Shown here piece after piece: positions 36,900 through 47,325 of a stretch of DNA of 64,000 nt. The position numbers and the translations under genes are program-made. Positions within the stretch are counted from its first letter, which is position 1. Each line of letters begins with the position of its first letter. The DNA comes from Nitrosomonas sp. GTDB taxonomy: Bacteria > Pseudomonadota > Gammaproteobacteria > Burkholderiales > Nitrosomonadaceae. A model generated the notes under the pieces. The model searched no databases, was not told the origin of the DNA, and worked only from the letters and a program-made list of their open reading frames with translations. The DNA lies in the NCBI GenBank assembly GCA_016710135.1, contig JADJLM010000001.1, forward strand, positions 248,001 through 312,000. The letters run 5' to 3'.

Positions 36900-39800
36900 A
36901 CTCAACGAATCCGCGATAGAAACCTTGGCGATCCAACTGTTCGAGCAACTCGGTTACAGCGCTATCCACGGGCCCGATATTTCCCCTGATGGGGATCATC
37001 CGGAACGCACCCGTTATGATGAGGTGCTGCTCACTGGGCGCTTAACAAGTGCGCTTAATCGCATCAATCCTGGCATGACGGACGCGGTATTACACGCTGC
37101 GTTGAAGGAAGTTGCACGTATTCATTCGCCGGAATTACTCAACAACAATGAAACCTTTCATCGCTTGTTGACCGAAGGCGTCAAAGTTAGCACGCAATAC
37201 GAAGGCAACGAACGTGGCGAGATCGTCTGGTTAGTTGATTTTGATACCCCCGACCATAACGAATTTGTCGTGGCTAGCCAGTTCACGGTGATAGAAAATA
37301 ACCAGAACAAGCGCCCGGATCTGGTGGTATTTGTGAATGGCATCCCGCTGGTGGTGATCGAGCTGAAAAATGCCGCCGATGAAAACGCCACGCTACAATC
37401 CGCTTTCAAGCAAATTAGCACCTACAAACAAGTCATCCCTGGTTTGTTTACTTACAATGCCTTGTTGGTGATTTCGGATGGATTGGAGGCCAAAGCCGGT
37501 TCGTTATCGGCGGGATTCAGCCGTTTCATGACGTGGAAGATTCCTGATGATGTTGACGGTATGGTAGGGGCAAATAATTATTTGCCCCAACATCATTTGC
37601 CCCCACGGGTTGAATTGGAAACGTTGATCAAGGGCATGCTCAACAAAAAAACCTTGTTGGATTTAGTGCGGCATTTTGTGGTGTTTGAAAAATCCAAGAA
37701 AGAAGATCCGCAGACCGGTGTGATCAGTATCAGCACAGTGAAGAAAATTGCCGCCTATCACCAATACTACGCCGTCAATGCCGCCGTGGCTTCCACGTTG
37801 CGCGCCGCCAGATGAAGGCTCAGCTTCCAAAGTCATGCAAAACCCGACCAGTTATGGGCTGCCGGATGTGACGCAGCAACCCAAGGGCGATAAAAAGCGG
37901 GTGTTGTGTGGCACACGCAAGGCAGCGGCAAATCATTGTCGATGGTGTTTTATACCGGCAAGATCGTGCTGGCGCTGAATAATCCCACGATTGTCGTCAT
38001 TACCGATCGTAACGATCTGGATGATCAGCTATTTGATACTTTTGCCGCGTGCAAACAATTGCTGCGACAAGAACCCAGGCAGGTGGAAAACCGCCAGCAA
38101 TTGAAAGCGCTGTTGCGTGTCGCCTCCGGTGGCGTGATTTTCACCACGATCCAGAAATTCCAGCCAGAGGAAGGCAATGTGTATGAGGAACTCTCTGATC
38201 GCGGCAACATCGTGGTGATCGCCGATGAAGCACATCGCACACAATACGGATTCTCGGCCAAAACGGTGGATGACAAAAATGCCGACGGTAAAGTGATCGG
38301 CAAGAAAGTAGTGTACGGTTTTGCCAAGTATTTACGCGATGCGTTGCCGAATGCAACTTATCTGGGTTTTACCGGTACGCCGATTGAAAAAACCGATATC
38401 AACACGCCAGCGGTATTTGGCCATTATGTGGATATTTACGATATTGCGCAGGCGGTGGAAGACGGTGCCACGGTGCGCATCTACTATGAAAGCCGCTTGG
38501 CAAAAGTCGCGTTGAGCGAGGAAGGCCGGAAACTGATCAAAGAGCTGGATGATGGATTGGATCAGGATGAACTGACCGATACCCAGAAAGCCAAAGCCAA
38601 GTGGACGCAAATGGAAGCGCTGATCGGCAGTGAACGTCGCATCCAGAACATCGCGCAGGATTTGGTCAGCCATTTTGAAGCACGCCAGGAAGTGTTTGCC
38701 GGGAAAGGCATGATAGTGTGCATGTCGCGCCGCATTGCGACTGATCTTTATCGTGAGATCATCAAGCTGCGGCCAGCCTGGCATTCCGATGATTTGAACA
38801 AAGGCGTGATCAAAGTGGTGATGACGGCGGCTTCCTCCGATGGTCCGATCATGGCGCAACATCATACCACCAAGGAGCAGCGCAAGCTGCTGGCCGAGCG
38901 CATGAAGGATAACAATGATGAGCTAAAACTGGTGATCGTGCGCGACATGTGGCTGACTGGATTCGATGCGCCCAGTATGCACACTCTGTATATCGATAAA
39001 CCCATGAAAGGCCACAACCTGATGCAAGCCATCGCACGGGTGAATCGTGTTTATGGTGACAAACCCGGTGGATTAGTGGTGGATTATCTCGGCATCGCTT
39101 CGAACTTGAAAGAAGCGTTGTCGTTTTATTCCGATGCGGGCGGCAAAGGTGACCCGGCATTGATGCAAGAACAAGCGGTGCAGCTCATGTTGGAGAAACT
39201 CGAGGTCGTATCGGCGATGTATCATGGTTTTGCGTATGAAGATTATTTTGTAGCTGATACCGCGAAAAAGCTGGTGCTGATTCTGGCTGCTGAAGATCAT
39301 ATTCTCGGACTGGATGATGGCAAGAAACGCTATATCAATGAAGTGACCGCATTGTCTCTGGCGTTTGCTATCGCTATTCCGCATGAACAAGCGCTGGCAG
39401 TCAAAGACGAAGTGGCTTTCTTTCAGGCCGTCAAAGCACGCTTATCCAAATTCGACAGCACCGGCAGCGGCAAAACCGATGAAGATCTCGAAACCACCAT
39501 CCGGCAAGTCATCGACCGGGCGTTGGTGTCGGAACAAGTCATCGATATTTTCGATGCCGCCGGACTCAAGAAGCCGGATATTTCGATACTTTCCGAAGAC
39601 TTTCTGGCAGAACTTAAAGATTATCAGCACCAGCATGTGGCTCTGGAAGTATTGAAGAAATTGCTCAATGATGAGCTGAAAGTGCGTGCCAAAACCAATC
39701 TAATGCAAAGCCGGTCTTTGATGGAAATGCTGGAAAACGCTATCAAGAAATATCACAACAAGATTTTAACGGCGGCTGAGGTCATTGAAGAACTGATCAA

Positions 39801-40134
39801 AATCAGTAAGGAAATCGTCGCCTCCGACAAAGAAGCCGAGAAGTTGCATTTATCCCATTATGAATATGCCTTCTACACCGCAGTTGCCAGTAACAACAGC
39901 GCACGCGAGCTGATGCAAAATGACCAATTGCGTGAATTGGCGATCGTACTGACGCAGCGAGTGCGGCAAAACGCCTCGATCGATTGGACCATCAAGGAGA
40001 GCGTGAAAGCCAAGTTGAAAGTGATCGTAAAACGTACGCTACGGCAATTCGGCTATCCGCCGGATATGCAATTACTGGCAACTGAAATGGTACTGAAGCA
40101 GGCCGAGATGATTGCAAATGAACTGGCTGCTTGA
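36892..40134 (+). CDS. hsdR: Type I restriction endonuclease subunit HsdR, two frameshifts
   Basis: From ATG 36892 (MSKLNESAIETLAIQLFEQL) the first frame has the nuclease core (FTVIENNQNKRPDLVVFVN ... VVIELKN), then stops at 37815. A middle frame carries KVMQNPTSYGLPDVTQQPKG, and the third, from about 37906, starts at the Walker A (WHTQGSGKS) and runs through DEAHRTQYGF, helicase motifs and the C-terminal HsdS/M-binding helices to 40134. Two missing bases (near 37812 and in the AAG-CGGG near 37897) would restore about 1,080 residues. An in-frame palindromic element encodes VGANNYLPQHHLPP at about 225-238. Motor and nuclease motifs are preserved, so sequence error is plausible. Confidence 0.88.
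37564..37605 (+). repeat. REP-like palindromic element inside hsdR
   Basis: GTAGGGGCAAAT, AATT, ATTTGCCCCAAC followed by a second inverted arm, ATCATTTGCCCCCAC. Translated in frame as GANNYLPQHHLPP. Confidence 0.85.
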
Positions 40135-40169
40135 ATAGCGTATTTAACCAAACGGCTTTTACAAAGAAC

Positions 40170-41242
40170 TCAGTGTGTCAAATGGGGAAACAAATCCAGT
40201 CGGCGCGGTTTGATGAAAACACGATCACCTTTTTCCAACTGTAATCCACGGAAGCGTTCTTTGCTGATTTCTACCTGAATCAAATTTTTACCTTGATTTT
40301 CTTCACGTGCGAGTTCAAGTCGGACAATAGGCCCGACCGATAGAATATGCACGATCTGTGCAGCCAGCGCTGATTCACCATTGGGTTCTCGGTCTACCTC
40401 GATATCATGCGGTCGAACATAGGCAACGGCTGCTAAATCTTCTGCCTCAGCATGATCGGGTGCATCGATCTCGATATCACCAATCCAGGCACGACCTTTA
40501 TGGACGCGGCCATGAAATAGATTCACATGCCCTAAAAATTCATAAACGAATGGATTCGCTGGTTTTTCATAAACCTTATCGGGAGTGCCAATTTGTTCGA
40601 TCCGCCCCTCGTTCATGACCACAACTCGATCTGATACTTCTAGCGCTTCTTCCTGGTCGTGCGTCACGAAAACACTGGTGATATGCATATCATCGTGCAA
40701 TCTTCTTAACCAGGTTCGTAATTCTTTACGTACTTTCGCATCGAGCGCGCCAAACGGTTCATCGAGTAATAATACTTTGGGTTCAACGGCGAGCGCACGC
40801 GCGAGTGCAATACGTTGGCGTTGTCCTCCAGAGAGCTGGTGAGGATAACGATCTCCTAACCAATCAAGCTGGACTAATTTGAGCAGATCCGTCACTCGTT
40901 TATTAATTTCTTCGTTATCGGGACGAACGGATTTTGGGCGCACACGCAGGCCAAATGCGACATTCTCAAAGATGGTCATATTGCGAAATAATGCATAGTG
41001 TTGAAAAACAAATCCAACCTGCCTTTCATGGATATGCTGATGCGTCGCGTCTTCATTGTTGAATAGCACCTGACCAGAATCAACCGTTTCCAGACCAGCG
41101 ATCACACGCAGTAAGGTGGTTTTGCCTGATCCTGATGGACCTAGCAAAGCCAATAATTCACCTGGTTGTATATCCAAGCTAACGTTATTTAGCGCAGAAA
41201 TGAGCCAAATTGTTTATTGAGATTTCTTATTTCAATGCTCAT
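40170..41242 (-). CDS. cysA: Sulfate ABC transporter ATP-binding protein CysA, frameshifted near N-terminus
   Basis: Walker A GPSGSGKTT, signature LSGGQRQRIALARAL, Walker B LLLDEPFGALD and a C-terminal TOBE-like domain identify the sulfate/thiosulfate importer ATPase. The longest frame starts only at MDIQPGELLALLGPSG (41177). Upstream, ATG 41242 opens MSIEIRNLNKQFGSFL in another frame, ending at a TAA; one extra T (CTTGCG for CTGCG, near 41193) would join them as SFLALNNVSLDIQPGE and give the usual length of about 357. ATG 41242 overlaps the cysW end by 11 bases. Confidence 0.92.
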
Positions 41243-42109
41243 GCTTAGGCCCTTTTTGTTGAGAAACTTTTGATTCAATTCCTGTTTTGATAGCCAGTGT
41301 GATCAGCGCAAGTAACGCTAACAGAGAAGCGACCGCAAACGCTGCAGCAAAATTGTATTCGTTATATAAAATTTCGACGTGCAGCGGTAAGGTATTGGTG
41401 CTACCGCGAATATGGCCAGACACTACAGAAACCGCACCAAATTCACCCATTGCACGGGCGTTGCAGAGAATGACACCATACAGCAATCCCCATTTAATAT
41501 TGGGTAAGGTAACACGCCAAAAGAGCTGCCAGCCATTAGCGCCGAGAGTGACAGCGGCCAATTCTTCCTCGGTACCTTGAGCTTGCATGAGTGGAATGAG
41601 TTCGCGTGCAATGAAGGGAACAGTAATAAAAAGAGTAGCAAGCACAATACCGGGAACTGCGAAGATGATTTTGATATCGTGCTCCGCTAACCAAGAGCCT
41701 AACCACCCTTGCATTCCAAAAACGAGCACAAAGATCAAACCCGCGATAACCGGTGAAACTGAGAAGGGCAGATCGATCAGCGTAATAAGAATGTTTTTGC
41801 CTTTGAATTCAAATTTGGCAATGGCCCAGGCCGCAGCAACGCCAAAAACCAGATTAAGTGGTACTGCAATGGCAGTCGCAGTTAACGTAAGTTTGATCGC
41901 AGCGAGTGCATCAGGATCGCTGATCGCTGCAATATAAACCGCAACGCCTTTTTTAAGTGCCTCATAAAAACGGAAATGAGCGGCACAAATAGAAATAGCG
42001 TGAGAAATATGAGCGCAACCGTAATTAGTATGTAGCGAACCGATCGGGGTTCTTGAGTAATTGCGGTGCGTTTGGTTGGATGAGAAGAGTGAGTAGTTAT
42101 AGTAGCCAT
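41232..42109 (-). CDS. cysW: Sulfate ABC transporter permease CysW, frameshifted
   Basis: Inner-membrane permease. The first frame from ATG 42109 gives the N-terminus and TM1 (YILITVALIFLTLFLFVPLI), then is lost at the A-run 41965-41969. Adding one base there continues as FYEALKKGVAVYIAAISDPD, then LNLVFGVAAAWAIAKF and on into the second half (IFVLVFGMQGWLGSWL), with the EAA loop EELAAVTLGANGWQLFW. The repaired protein is about 292 residues, normal for CysW. Seven bases after cysT. Confidence 0.9.
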
Positions 42110-42115
42110 ATATGT

Positions 42116-42949
42116 TTATATCAGTGCATTACGACGGCGTCCCCACCATTGCAGTAGATTAATAATAAGTAAAAGTACAAAAGAAGTGACAAGCATCACG
42201 ACAGCGATTGCGGTAGCACCCGCGTAATCATATTGCTCAAGCTTGGTAATAATCAGTAATGGGGTGATTTCTGAAACCATTGGCATGTTGCCCGCGATGA
42301 AAATAACTGAACCATATTCACCGATGGCTCGAGCAAATGCTAAAGCAAAGCCGGTCATCAATGCCGGTAGAATCGTTGGGAAAATAATCCGAGCGAACGT
42401 TTGTAACCGGCTTGCGCCTAGCATTGCTGCGGCTTCTTCAAGCTCTACCTCGATATCTTCCAATATTGGCTGTACAGTGCGAACGACAAAGGGGAGTCCA
42501 ATGAAGGTAAGTGCAACGAAAACTCCGATAGGGGTATAGGCTACTTTGATGCCAAGTGGCGCTAGAAATTGACCAAACCAGCCATTGCCTGCATAAAGCG
42601 CTGTTAGTGTTATCCCTGCAACGGCTGTCGGTAGTGCAAAAGGAAGATCGATCAGCGCATCAACAATTTTTTTTCCTGTGAACTGATAGCGAACTAAGAC
42701 CCATGCAATTAGCAAGCCAAATATCGCATTGATTAGCGCAGCGATAAAGGAAGCTCCAAAGGTGAGTCGGTATGAAGCCATCACGCGAGGGGTGGTTACA
42801 ACCATCCAGAATTCCGACCAGGTTAGTTCTGCTGCACGAATAAACGTAGCAGACAGAGGAATGAGTACAACTAAGCTCAGATAAAGCAGAGTGAAGCCGA
42901 TTGCCAGATTGAATCCAGGCAATACCCTATGTTGTTTAAATTGGCTCAT
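42116..42949 (-). CDS. cysT: Sulfate ABC transporter permease CysT
   Basis: 277 residues, about six membrane segments, with the ATPase-contact EAA motif EEAAAMLGASRLQTFARI and the conserved DLPFALPTAVAGITL. Forms the channel with CysW, powered by CysA and fed by the periplasmic sulfate-binding protein encoded upstream. Intact. Confidence 0.95.
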   Translation of the reverse strand: MSQFKQHRVLPGFNLAIGFTLLYLSLVVLIPLSATFIRAAELTWSEFWMVVTTPRVMASYRLTFGASFIAALINAIFGLLIAWVLVRYQFTGKKIVDALIDLPFALPTAVAGITLTALYAGNGWFGQFLAPLGIKVAYTPIGVFVALTFIGLPFVVRTVQPILEDIEVELEEAAAMLGASRLQTFARIIFPTILPALMTGFALAFARAIGEYGSVIFIAGNMPMVSEITPLLIITKLEQYDYAGATAIAVVMLVTSFVLLLIINLLQWWGRRRNALI

Positions 42950-43001
42950 TTTTGAACTATCCGAAGATTATTGGATAAATCTAGAATCATCTGGCAATGG
43001 G

Positions 43002-44000
43002 CTATTTCAGATAAATTTGGTCGAAGATGCCGCCATCACTGAAATGAATTTGATGAATATTTTTCCAATTACCGAAGGTATCGCTTATTTTGAATAGCTT
43101 TACTTTAACGAATTGGTGCGCGTATTGGGCTGCGATAGCTTCATCGCTAGGTCGAAAATAATGCTTGGCTGCGATATGTTGGGCCTCTTCAGAGTAAAGA
43201 TAATTGAGATAAGCCTCGGCAATTTTACGAGAGCCCTTTTTGTCGACTACTTTGTCGATGATTGCAACCGGAGGTTCTGCTAAAACACTGACGGAAGGAA
43301 CGATAATTTCAAATTTATCATTCCCATACTCTTTGATTGCTAGATAAGCTTCATTTTCCCAAGTGACCAATACATCACCAATGCCGCGTTCTACAAAGGT
43401 GGTGGTTGAGCCACGTGCTCCTGAGTCGAGTACTGGTACATTCTTGTAGATATCAGTGACAAATTCTTGTACACGCGTTTCACCAAAATAATGTTTGCCA
43501 AATTCCCAGGCAGCTAAATAATTCCAACGTGCACCGCCGGATGTTTTAGGATTAGGGGTGATGACGGCAACACCACCATTCGCTAAATCGTGCCAATCCT
43601 TTATTCCCTTGGGGTTGCCTTTGCGCACTAAGAAAACGATAGTAGAAGTATAAGGTGCGCTATTGTGCGATAAGCGGGTTTGCCAATTTTCAGGTAATAA
43701 TTTTCCATGCTCGGCAATGGCGTCGATATCACCAGCTAGCGCAAGTGTTACAACGTCGGCAGCCAAGCCATCGATTACCGAGCGTGCTTGTTTACCGGAG
43801 CCACCATGCGATTGTTGAATGGTGACTTTTTCACCACCTTTAGCTAACCAATGTTTACTAAATGCTGCATTGATTTCTTGAAAGAATTCTCTTGTGGGAT
43901 CATAAGAGACATTGAGCAATGTTTTATCAGCGCGAACGGGTCCGATTATCGATAAACTGATCGCAATGATTAAAGCGGTTGACCAGGTTTGTAGTTTCAT
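43002..44000 (-). CDS. sbp: Periplasmic sulfate-binding protein
   Basis: 332 residues from ATG 44000 (MKLQTWSTALIIAIS), with AAGGAACTC upstream; a longer frame to 44048 has no such site. Signal peptide cleaved near VRADK. Family motifs LLNVSYDPTREFFQEINAAF, QSHGGSGKQARSVIDG and NPKTSGGARWNYLAAW contact sulfate. Binds sulfate or thiosulfate and delivers it to CysTW. 52 bases before cysT. Confidence 0.95.
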   Translation of the reverse strand: MKLQTWSTALIIAISLSIIGPVRADKTLLNVSYDPTREFFQEINAAFSKHWLAKGGEKVTIQQSHGGSGKQARSVIDGLAADVVTLALAGDIDAIAEHGKLLPENWQTRLSHNSAPYTSTIVFLVRKGNPKGIKDWHDLANGGVAVITPNPKTSGGARWNYLAAWEFGKHYFGETRVQEFVTDIYKNVPVLDSGARGSTTTFVERGIGDVLVTWENEAYLAIKEYGNDKFEIIVPSVSVLAEPPVAIIDKVVDKKGSRKIAEAYLNYLYSEEAQHIAAKHYFRPSDEAIAAQYAHQFVKVKLFKISDTFGNWKNIHQIHFSDGGIFDQIYLK

Positions 44001-44044
44001 ATGAGTTCCTTTTGTTTTGATTAAATGGATAAAATTGTTGTAAA

Positions 44045-45907
44045 TCAAAGTAAACTGATTAAGACTTCAAAATATAAGAAATCGGTGTTGCCTGAGCGAT
44101 GATCAACGCAAGGGTGCGCATGACCATCAGCGCAAGACGAGCTAGCAGCAATCCGATTTTTGACGAATTCACCCGCAGTGAAGTGGGTATAACCGAGTAT
44201 CGTTTGAATTCTTTGTGTGGGTTGGAAGCGAATACGACCTTCAAATGCATGACCTCCAAAATCCCCGCTTTTTCCGGTACGATCCCGATTAAAACCTGGA
44301 TCCTTAATTGTATTGCTGATATTGCCATTGAGAATATCGAACATGCGATCGGTGCTACTTGCTAACCAATAACCACCGTAACCCATTTCAAACCCGAGCA
44401 TTGGAAGGGGTTGAAATTCGAAGCGAATCTTTGGCGCTTTCAAGTTTTCGTAGATGACATAATGATCGGCAGACCAAGGACGTGCAAACCCAAAGAAGCG
44501 GTCAAAGCGATTATCTTCACCATCATTGGGATTGCGATCACCCGATGCATATCCGTAGAATGCGCTGATACGAGGTTTCCAAGGGTGATCAAAGGTACGA
44601 CCAATCTCGATGGTATAACCATGCGCATCTTGTTTTAAAGGGCAACTGAAACCGAGTTGATGATTGTAGCTTGCATCAAAATCCAAGATATAGGTTTGCC
44701 CTGGAATCCCTAACCGCCCATAGGCGCGGAAGCCGGGCATATGAATTTCACGATCTAAGCGGTTGGTTGCGGTAAAGCCATTAGGATCTGCTGTTTGCTT
44801 CTGACCCATATAGTAGGGTTGTAGCGTGATGTAGTCAGACCACTTGCGCCAGGTACCGACTGCACCGAAGAACCATAGATTCTCATTGGCTTTGTCAAAT
44901 TTGGTCTGTAAGCGCATAACGGGTTGCATCCCAAAGAAGTCAAGTTCCCAATCATTAGTCTCACGACCGAGTGTTAGGCGAAAGCCTTCAAATGAGTTCG
45001 TGGTATTGCGCCATTCATTGCGTGCGATAAAACGTCGATCTGTGGTTTCGTACGCAAAACGTCCGACTCGGAAACGAATGGGGCGATCTTGGCCGCGATC
45101 ATCAACACCAAGCCCCTTTTTGAAATGGAGTTCACCATACGCATTGATGAGATCGTACTCATTTCTTTCCTGATCGGTAATTGCATGCTTGTTGTTATAA
45201 ACGCGTGAATCTTGAAATTCAACTGCGAATCGGAAGGGGTCCAATATATCTTTGATACCAATCCATGCACGGTTACGCAGAAAGATTGGATTATCCTCTC
45301 CACCCTCAATACGTCGAATATCATTATTACGCCATTCGTAGCGCGTGCGATGTTCCAATCCAACTTCAAGCCATGTGACATCTTTAAACGCTTCTACACC
45401 AATATCGCTTAAGCGTCGAACGTAGCGTGGTGGATCAGATTCTGGGTTAGTTGCGTAGCTATCGGAGCGTCGATGGTAGCTTGTGGACGGTTTCGCTTCC
45501 TGCGGTTTAGCAACGGCAACAACGGAAGGCGGTGTTTCAGCCGGTTTGACAGTCCATTTTTCTTGTTGACTACCATCGGGCTTCAGTGCAGGGACAGAGC
45601 TGGATGGTTTTTTAGGCTCAATTGACCATTTATCAAATGTGCCACTTCCCGCAAATTGGATTGGATTCTGAGTATTGGCTTGAGCTTCATTAAGCCAGAG
45701 TGAGGAAATTGTCACTAAGCTTATGAATATTATTGATGTTTTATGTTTAGCTAAAAAATATCTAAAGCTAGGGTAAAGGCCTGACAATTTATTAATAAGT
45801 GGTAGGAATACCAAGAATCTAAATTTAATAATGCCAATTATCAGAAGCAGAAGTAATCTCCCCGATAAAGCATAAAGTTGATGTAAGCTATCTTTAATGA
45901 TTTCCAT
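44045..45907 (-). CDS. Alginate-export-family outer-membrane porin in the sulfate operon
   Basis: 620 residues from ATG 45907 (MEIIKDSLHQLY), preceded by GGGAGAAAATA. The frame also reaches an ATG at 46033 that overlaps the yezD stop (TAATG), so a coupled 662-residue form is possible. Hydrophobic N-terminus, last segment TSIIFISLVTISSLWL before NEAQANTQ resembling a signal; then a low-complexity P/K/S linker with a repeated KW(S/T)(I/V)(E/K)P pattern; then a beta-barrel rich in aromatic residues, typical of the AlgE-like alginate export family. Position between yezD and sbp suggests it passes sulfate or organosulfur anions, not alginate. Substrate is inferred. Confidence 0.8.
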   Translation of the reverse strand: MEIIKDSLHQLYALSGRLLLLLIIGIIKFRFLVFLPLINKLSGLYPSFRYFLAKHKTSIIFISLVTISSLWLNEAQANTQNPIQFAGSGTFDKWSIEPKKPSSSVPALKPDGSQQEKWTVKPAETPPSVVAVAKPQEAKPSTSYHRRSDSYATNPESDPPRYVRRLSDIGVEAFKDVTWLEVGLEHRTRYEWRNNDIRRIEGGEDNPIFLRNRAWIGIKDILDPFRFAVEFQDSRVYNNKHAITDQERNEYDLINAYGELHFKKGLGVDDRGQDRPIRFRVGRFAYETTDRRFIARNEWRNTTNSFEGFRLTLGRETNDWELDFFGMQPVMRLQTKFDKANENLWFFGAVGTWRKWSDYITLQPYYMGQKQTADPNGFTATNRLDREIHMPGFRAYGRLGIPGQTYILDFDASYNHQLGFSCPLKQDAHGYTIEIGRTFDHPWKPRISAFYGYASGDRNPNDGEDNRFDRFFGFARPWSADHYVIYENLKAPKIRFEFQPLPMLGFEMGYGGYWLASSTDRMFDILNGNISNTIKDPGFNRDRTGKSGDFGGHAFEGRIRFQPTQRIQTILGYTHFTAGEFVKNRIAASSSCADGHAHPCVDHRSGNTDFLYFEVLISLL

Positions 45908-46032
45908 TATTTTCTCCCTGCTACCTCTCGGGTGCTTCCGGTTGAGATAGAGTTGTTTGTTATTATTCATTCTCCAGTTGTCTGGTCGAAAAATTGATTT
46001 AATTACTACTAATACAAATTCTTTAATGAGCA

Positions 46033-46215
46033 TTAATATTTAGCGCTAGGAATAGTTTCATTAGCCTTGATGCGGATTTTTTCACGATACTCGATTTGCG
46101 TAATTTGTCCGTTGTGAATCACGATCTCTACCGAACCAAATTGAATGCTAGCGATGGCGCGTAAGATTTCGGTTTGAGCCTGCTGAGTGATCGTGTTATC
46201 CAGTTTTGTATCCAT
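46033..46215 (-). CDS. YezD-family small protein (DUF2292)
   Basis: 60 residues: ILRAIASIQFGSVEIVIHNG followed by QITQIEYREKIRI is the DUF2292/YezD pattern, commonly found beside sulfur assimilation genes. The biochemical role is unknown. First gene of the sulfate-uptake operon; its stop overlaps a possible porin start. Confidence 0.8.
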   Translation of the reverse strand: MDTKLDNTITQQAQTEILRAIASIQFGSVEIVIHNGQITQIEYREKIRIKANETIPSAKY

Positions 46216-46394
46216 ATGCTTAAATTTCTGTATTTATTAAACTTGCTTTTGAATGGGTGCCCACTTTATCAAGCATTCTATATATTTAAAAATAATATTA
46301 ATTCATTTGGTTATCACTATTTTGTATAAGGATGCAACTGAGGAAACCAAGAGGCTTTTATTTAAGCTAAGTCGAGGAAGTCCGATATCAAAAA

Positions 46395-47138
46395 ATGAGA
46401 AATAATCGTCGAAATTACTATCGTATTCTGCATGTTCAGCCGGATGCGCCACTGGAAATCATTCGTGCAAGCTATCGAGCTATGATGGGGCCACTAAAGA
46501 TGCACCCAGACACAGGGGGTAACCATGAAGTAGCAGCCCTCATCAATCAGGCCTGGGAAGTATTGAGCGATCCAGCTAAACGCGCTGCATATGATCGAAA
46601 AATTGAATCAAATTTACCCAAGACGGCAAGAAAAGCTTCATCCAATCGCTTCACGCAAACGAATCAAGAAGCAAAGCATGCAGATTCAACGTATCAACGC
46701 GCTGATTGTTCATTTAATGCGCCAGCTTGTTTGTTTTGTACTACACCTCTGCCGCCAGAAATCGGACCTGAGACGTGCTGTCGCTCCTGTGGATGTCCAT
46801 TAGCTCCTCCTCCGATGCCTGCTAAAATGGGTAAGGAACTATTTGGACGGCGGCGATTGCCTCGTGTGCGGCGTTCTCAATCGGTAATCGTACATGTGAC
46901 TCAGGAAGGAGGGCCGCTACCAGCTAAATTACGCAATATTTCAGATAGCGGAATGAGTCTCGAGCTGGAAGCTATGGTACGTGAAGGAGAAATGATACAT
47001 GTTCTTGCACACGAATTTGAAGCGCTGACGCAAGTATTAGCCGTGCGGTGGTATAGTCAGCGCTGGATTGCCAGCATGCGCCTAGTTTCAATTAAATTTG
47101 CAAAACGCCAAGGTGTTTTTATTTCAACGTATGCTTAA
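46395..47138 (+). CDS. J-domain / zinc-finger / PilZ fusion protein
   Basis: 247 residues. N-terminal DnaJ domain (YYRILHVQPDAPLEIIRASY) with the HPD at 37-39, which stimulates Hsp70; a polar linker (about 75-105); a Cys cluster (C112, C115, C128, C129, C132, C134: CLFC ... CCRSCGC) that could hold zinc; and a C-terminal PilZ domain with RRRLPRVRR (152-160) and NISDSGMSLE (181-190), matching the RxxxR and (D/N)xSxxG c-di-GMP-binding motifs. Cytoplasmic. Next gene is an HD-GYP protein, so a role in c-di-GMP signalling is plausible. The exact function is unknown. Confidence 0.8.
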   Translation: MRNNRRNYYRILHVQPDAPLEIIRASYRAMMGPLKMHPDTGGNHEVAALINQAWEVLSDPAKRAAYDRKIESNLPKTARKASSNRFTQTNQEAKHADSTYQRADCSFNAPACLFCTTPLPPEIGPETCCRSCGCPLAPPPMPAKMGKELFGRRRLPRVRRSQSVIVHVTQEGGPLPAKLRNISDSGMSLELEAMVREGEMIHVLAHEFEALTQVLAVRWYSQRWIASMRLVSIKFAKRQGVFISTYA

Positions 47139-47325
47139 GCCTTAATAGGCTAGCTTTTGTATTACGATGCAAATTGGTGATCTGAATAAATTAATTACCT
47201 ATTTTTTAAGTCGTTTTTTGTACGATTACTCAATATAAATTCGACTATCATGTCGGCATATTAAGCACGTAGATGTTGACTGCGTTGCTTCTACTTTTAA
47301 TTAATCGCCTGATTATTTATTCATT

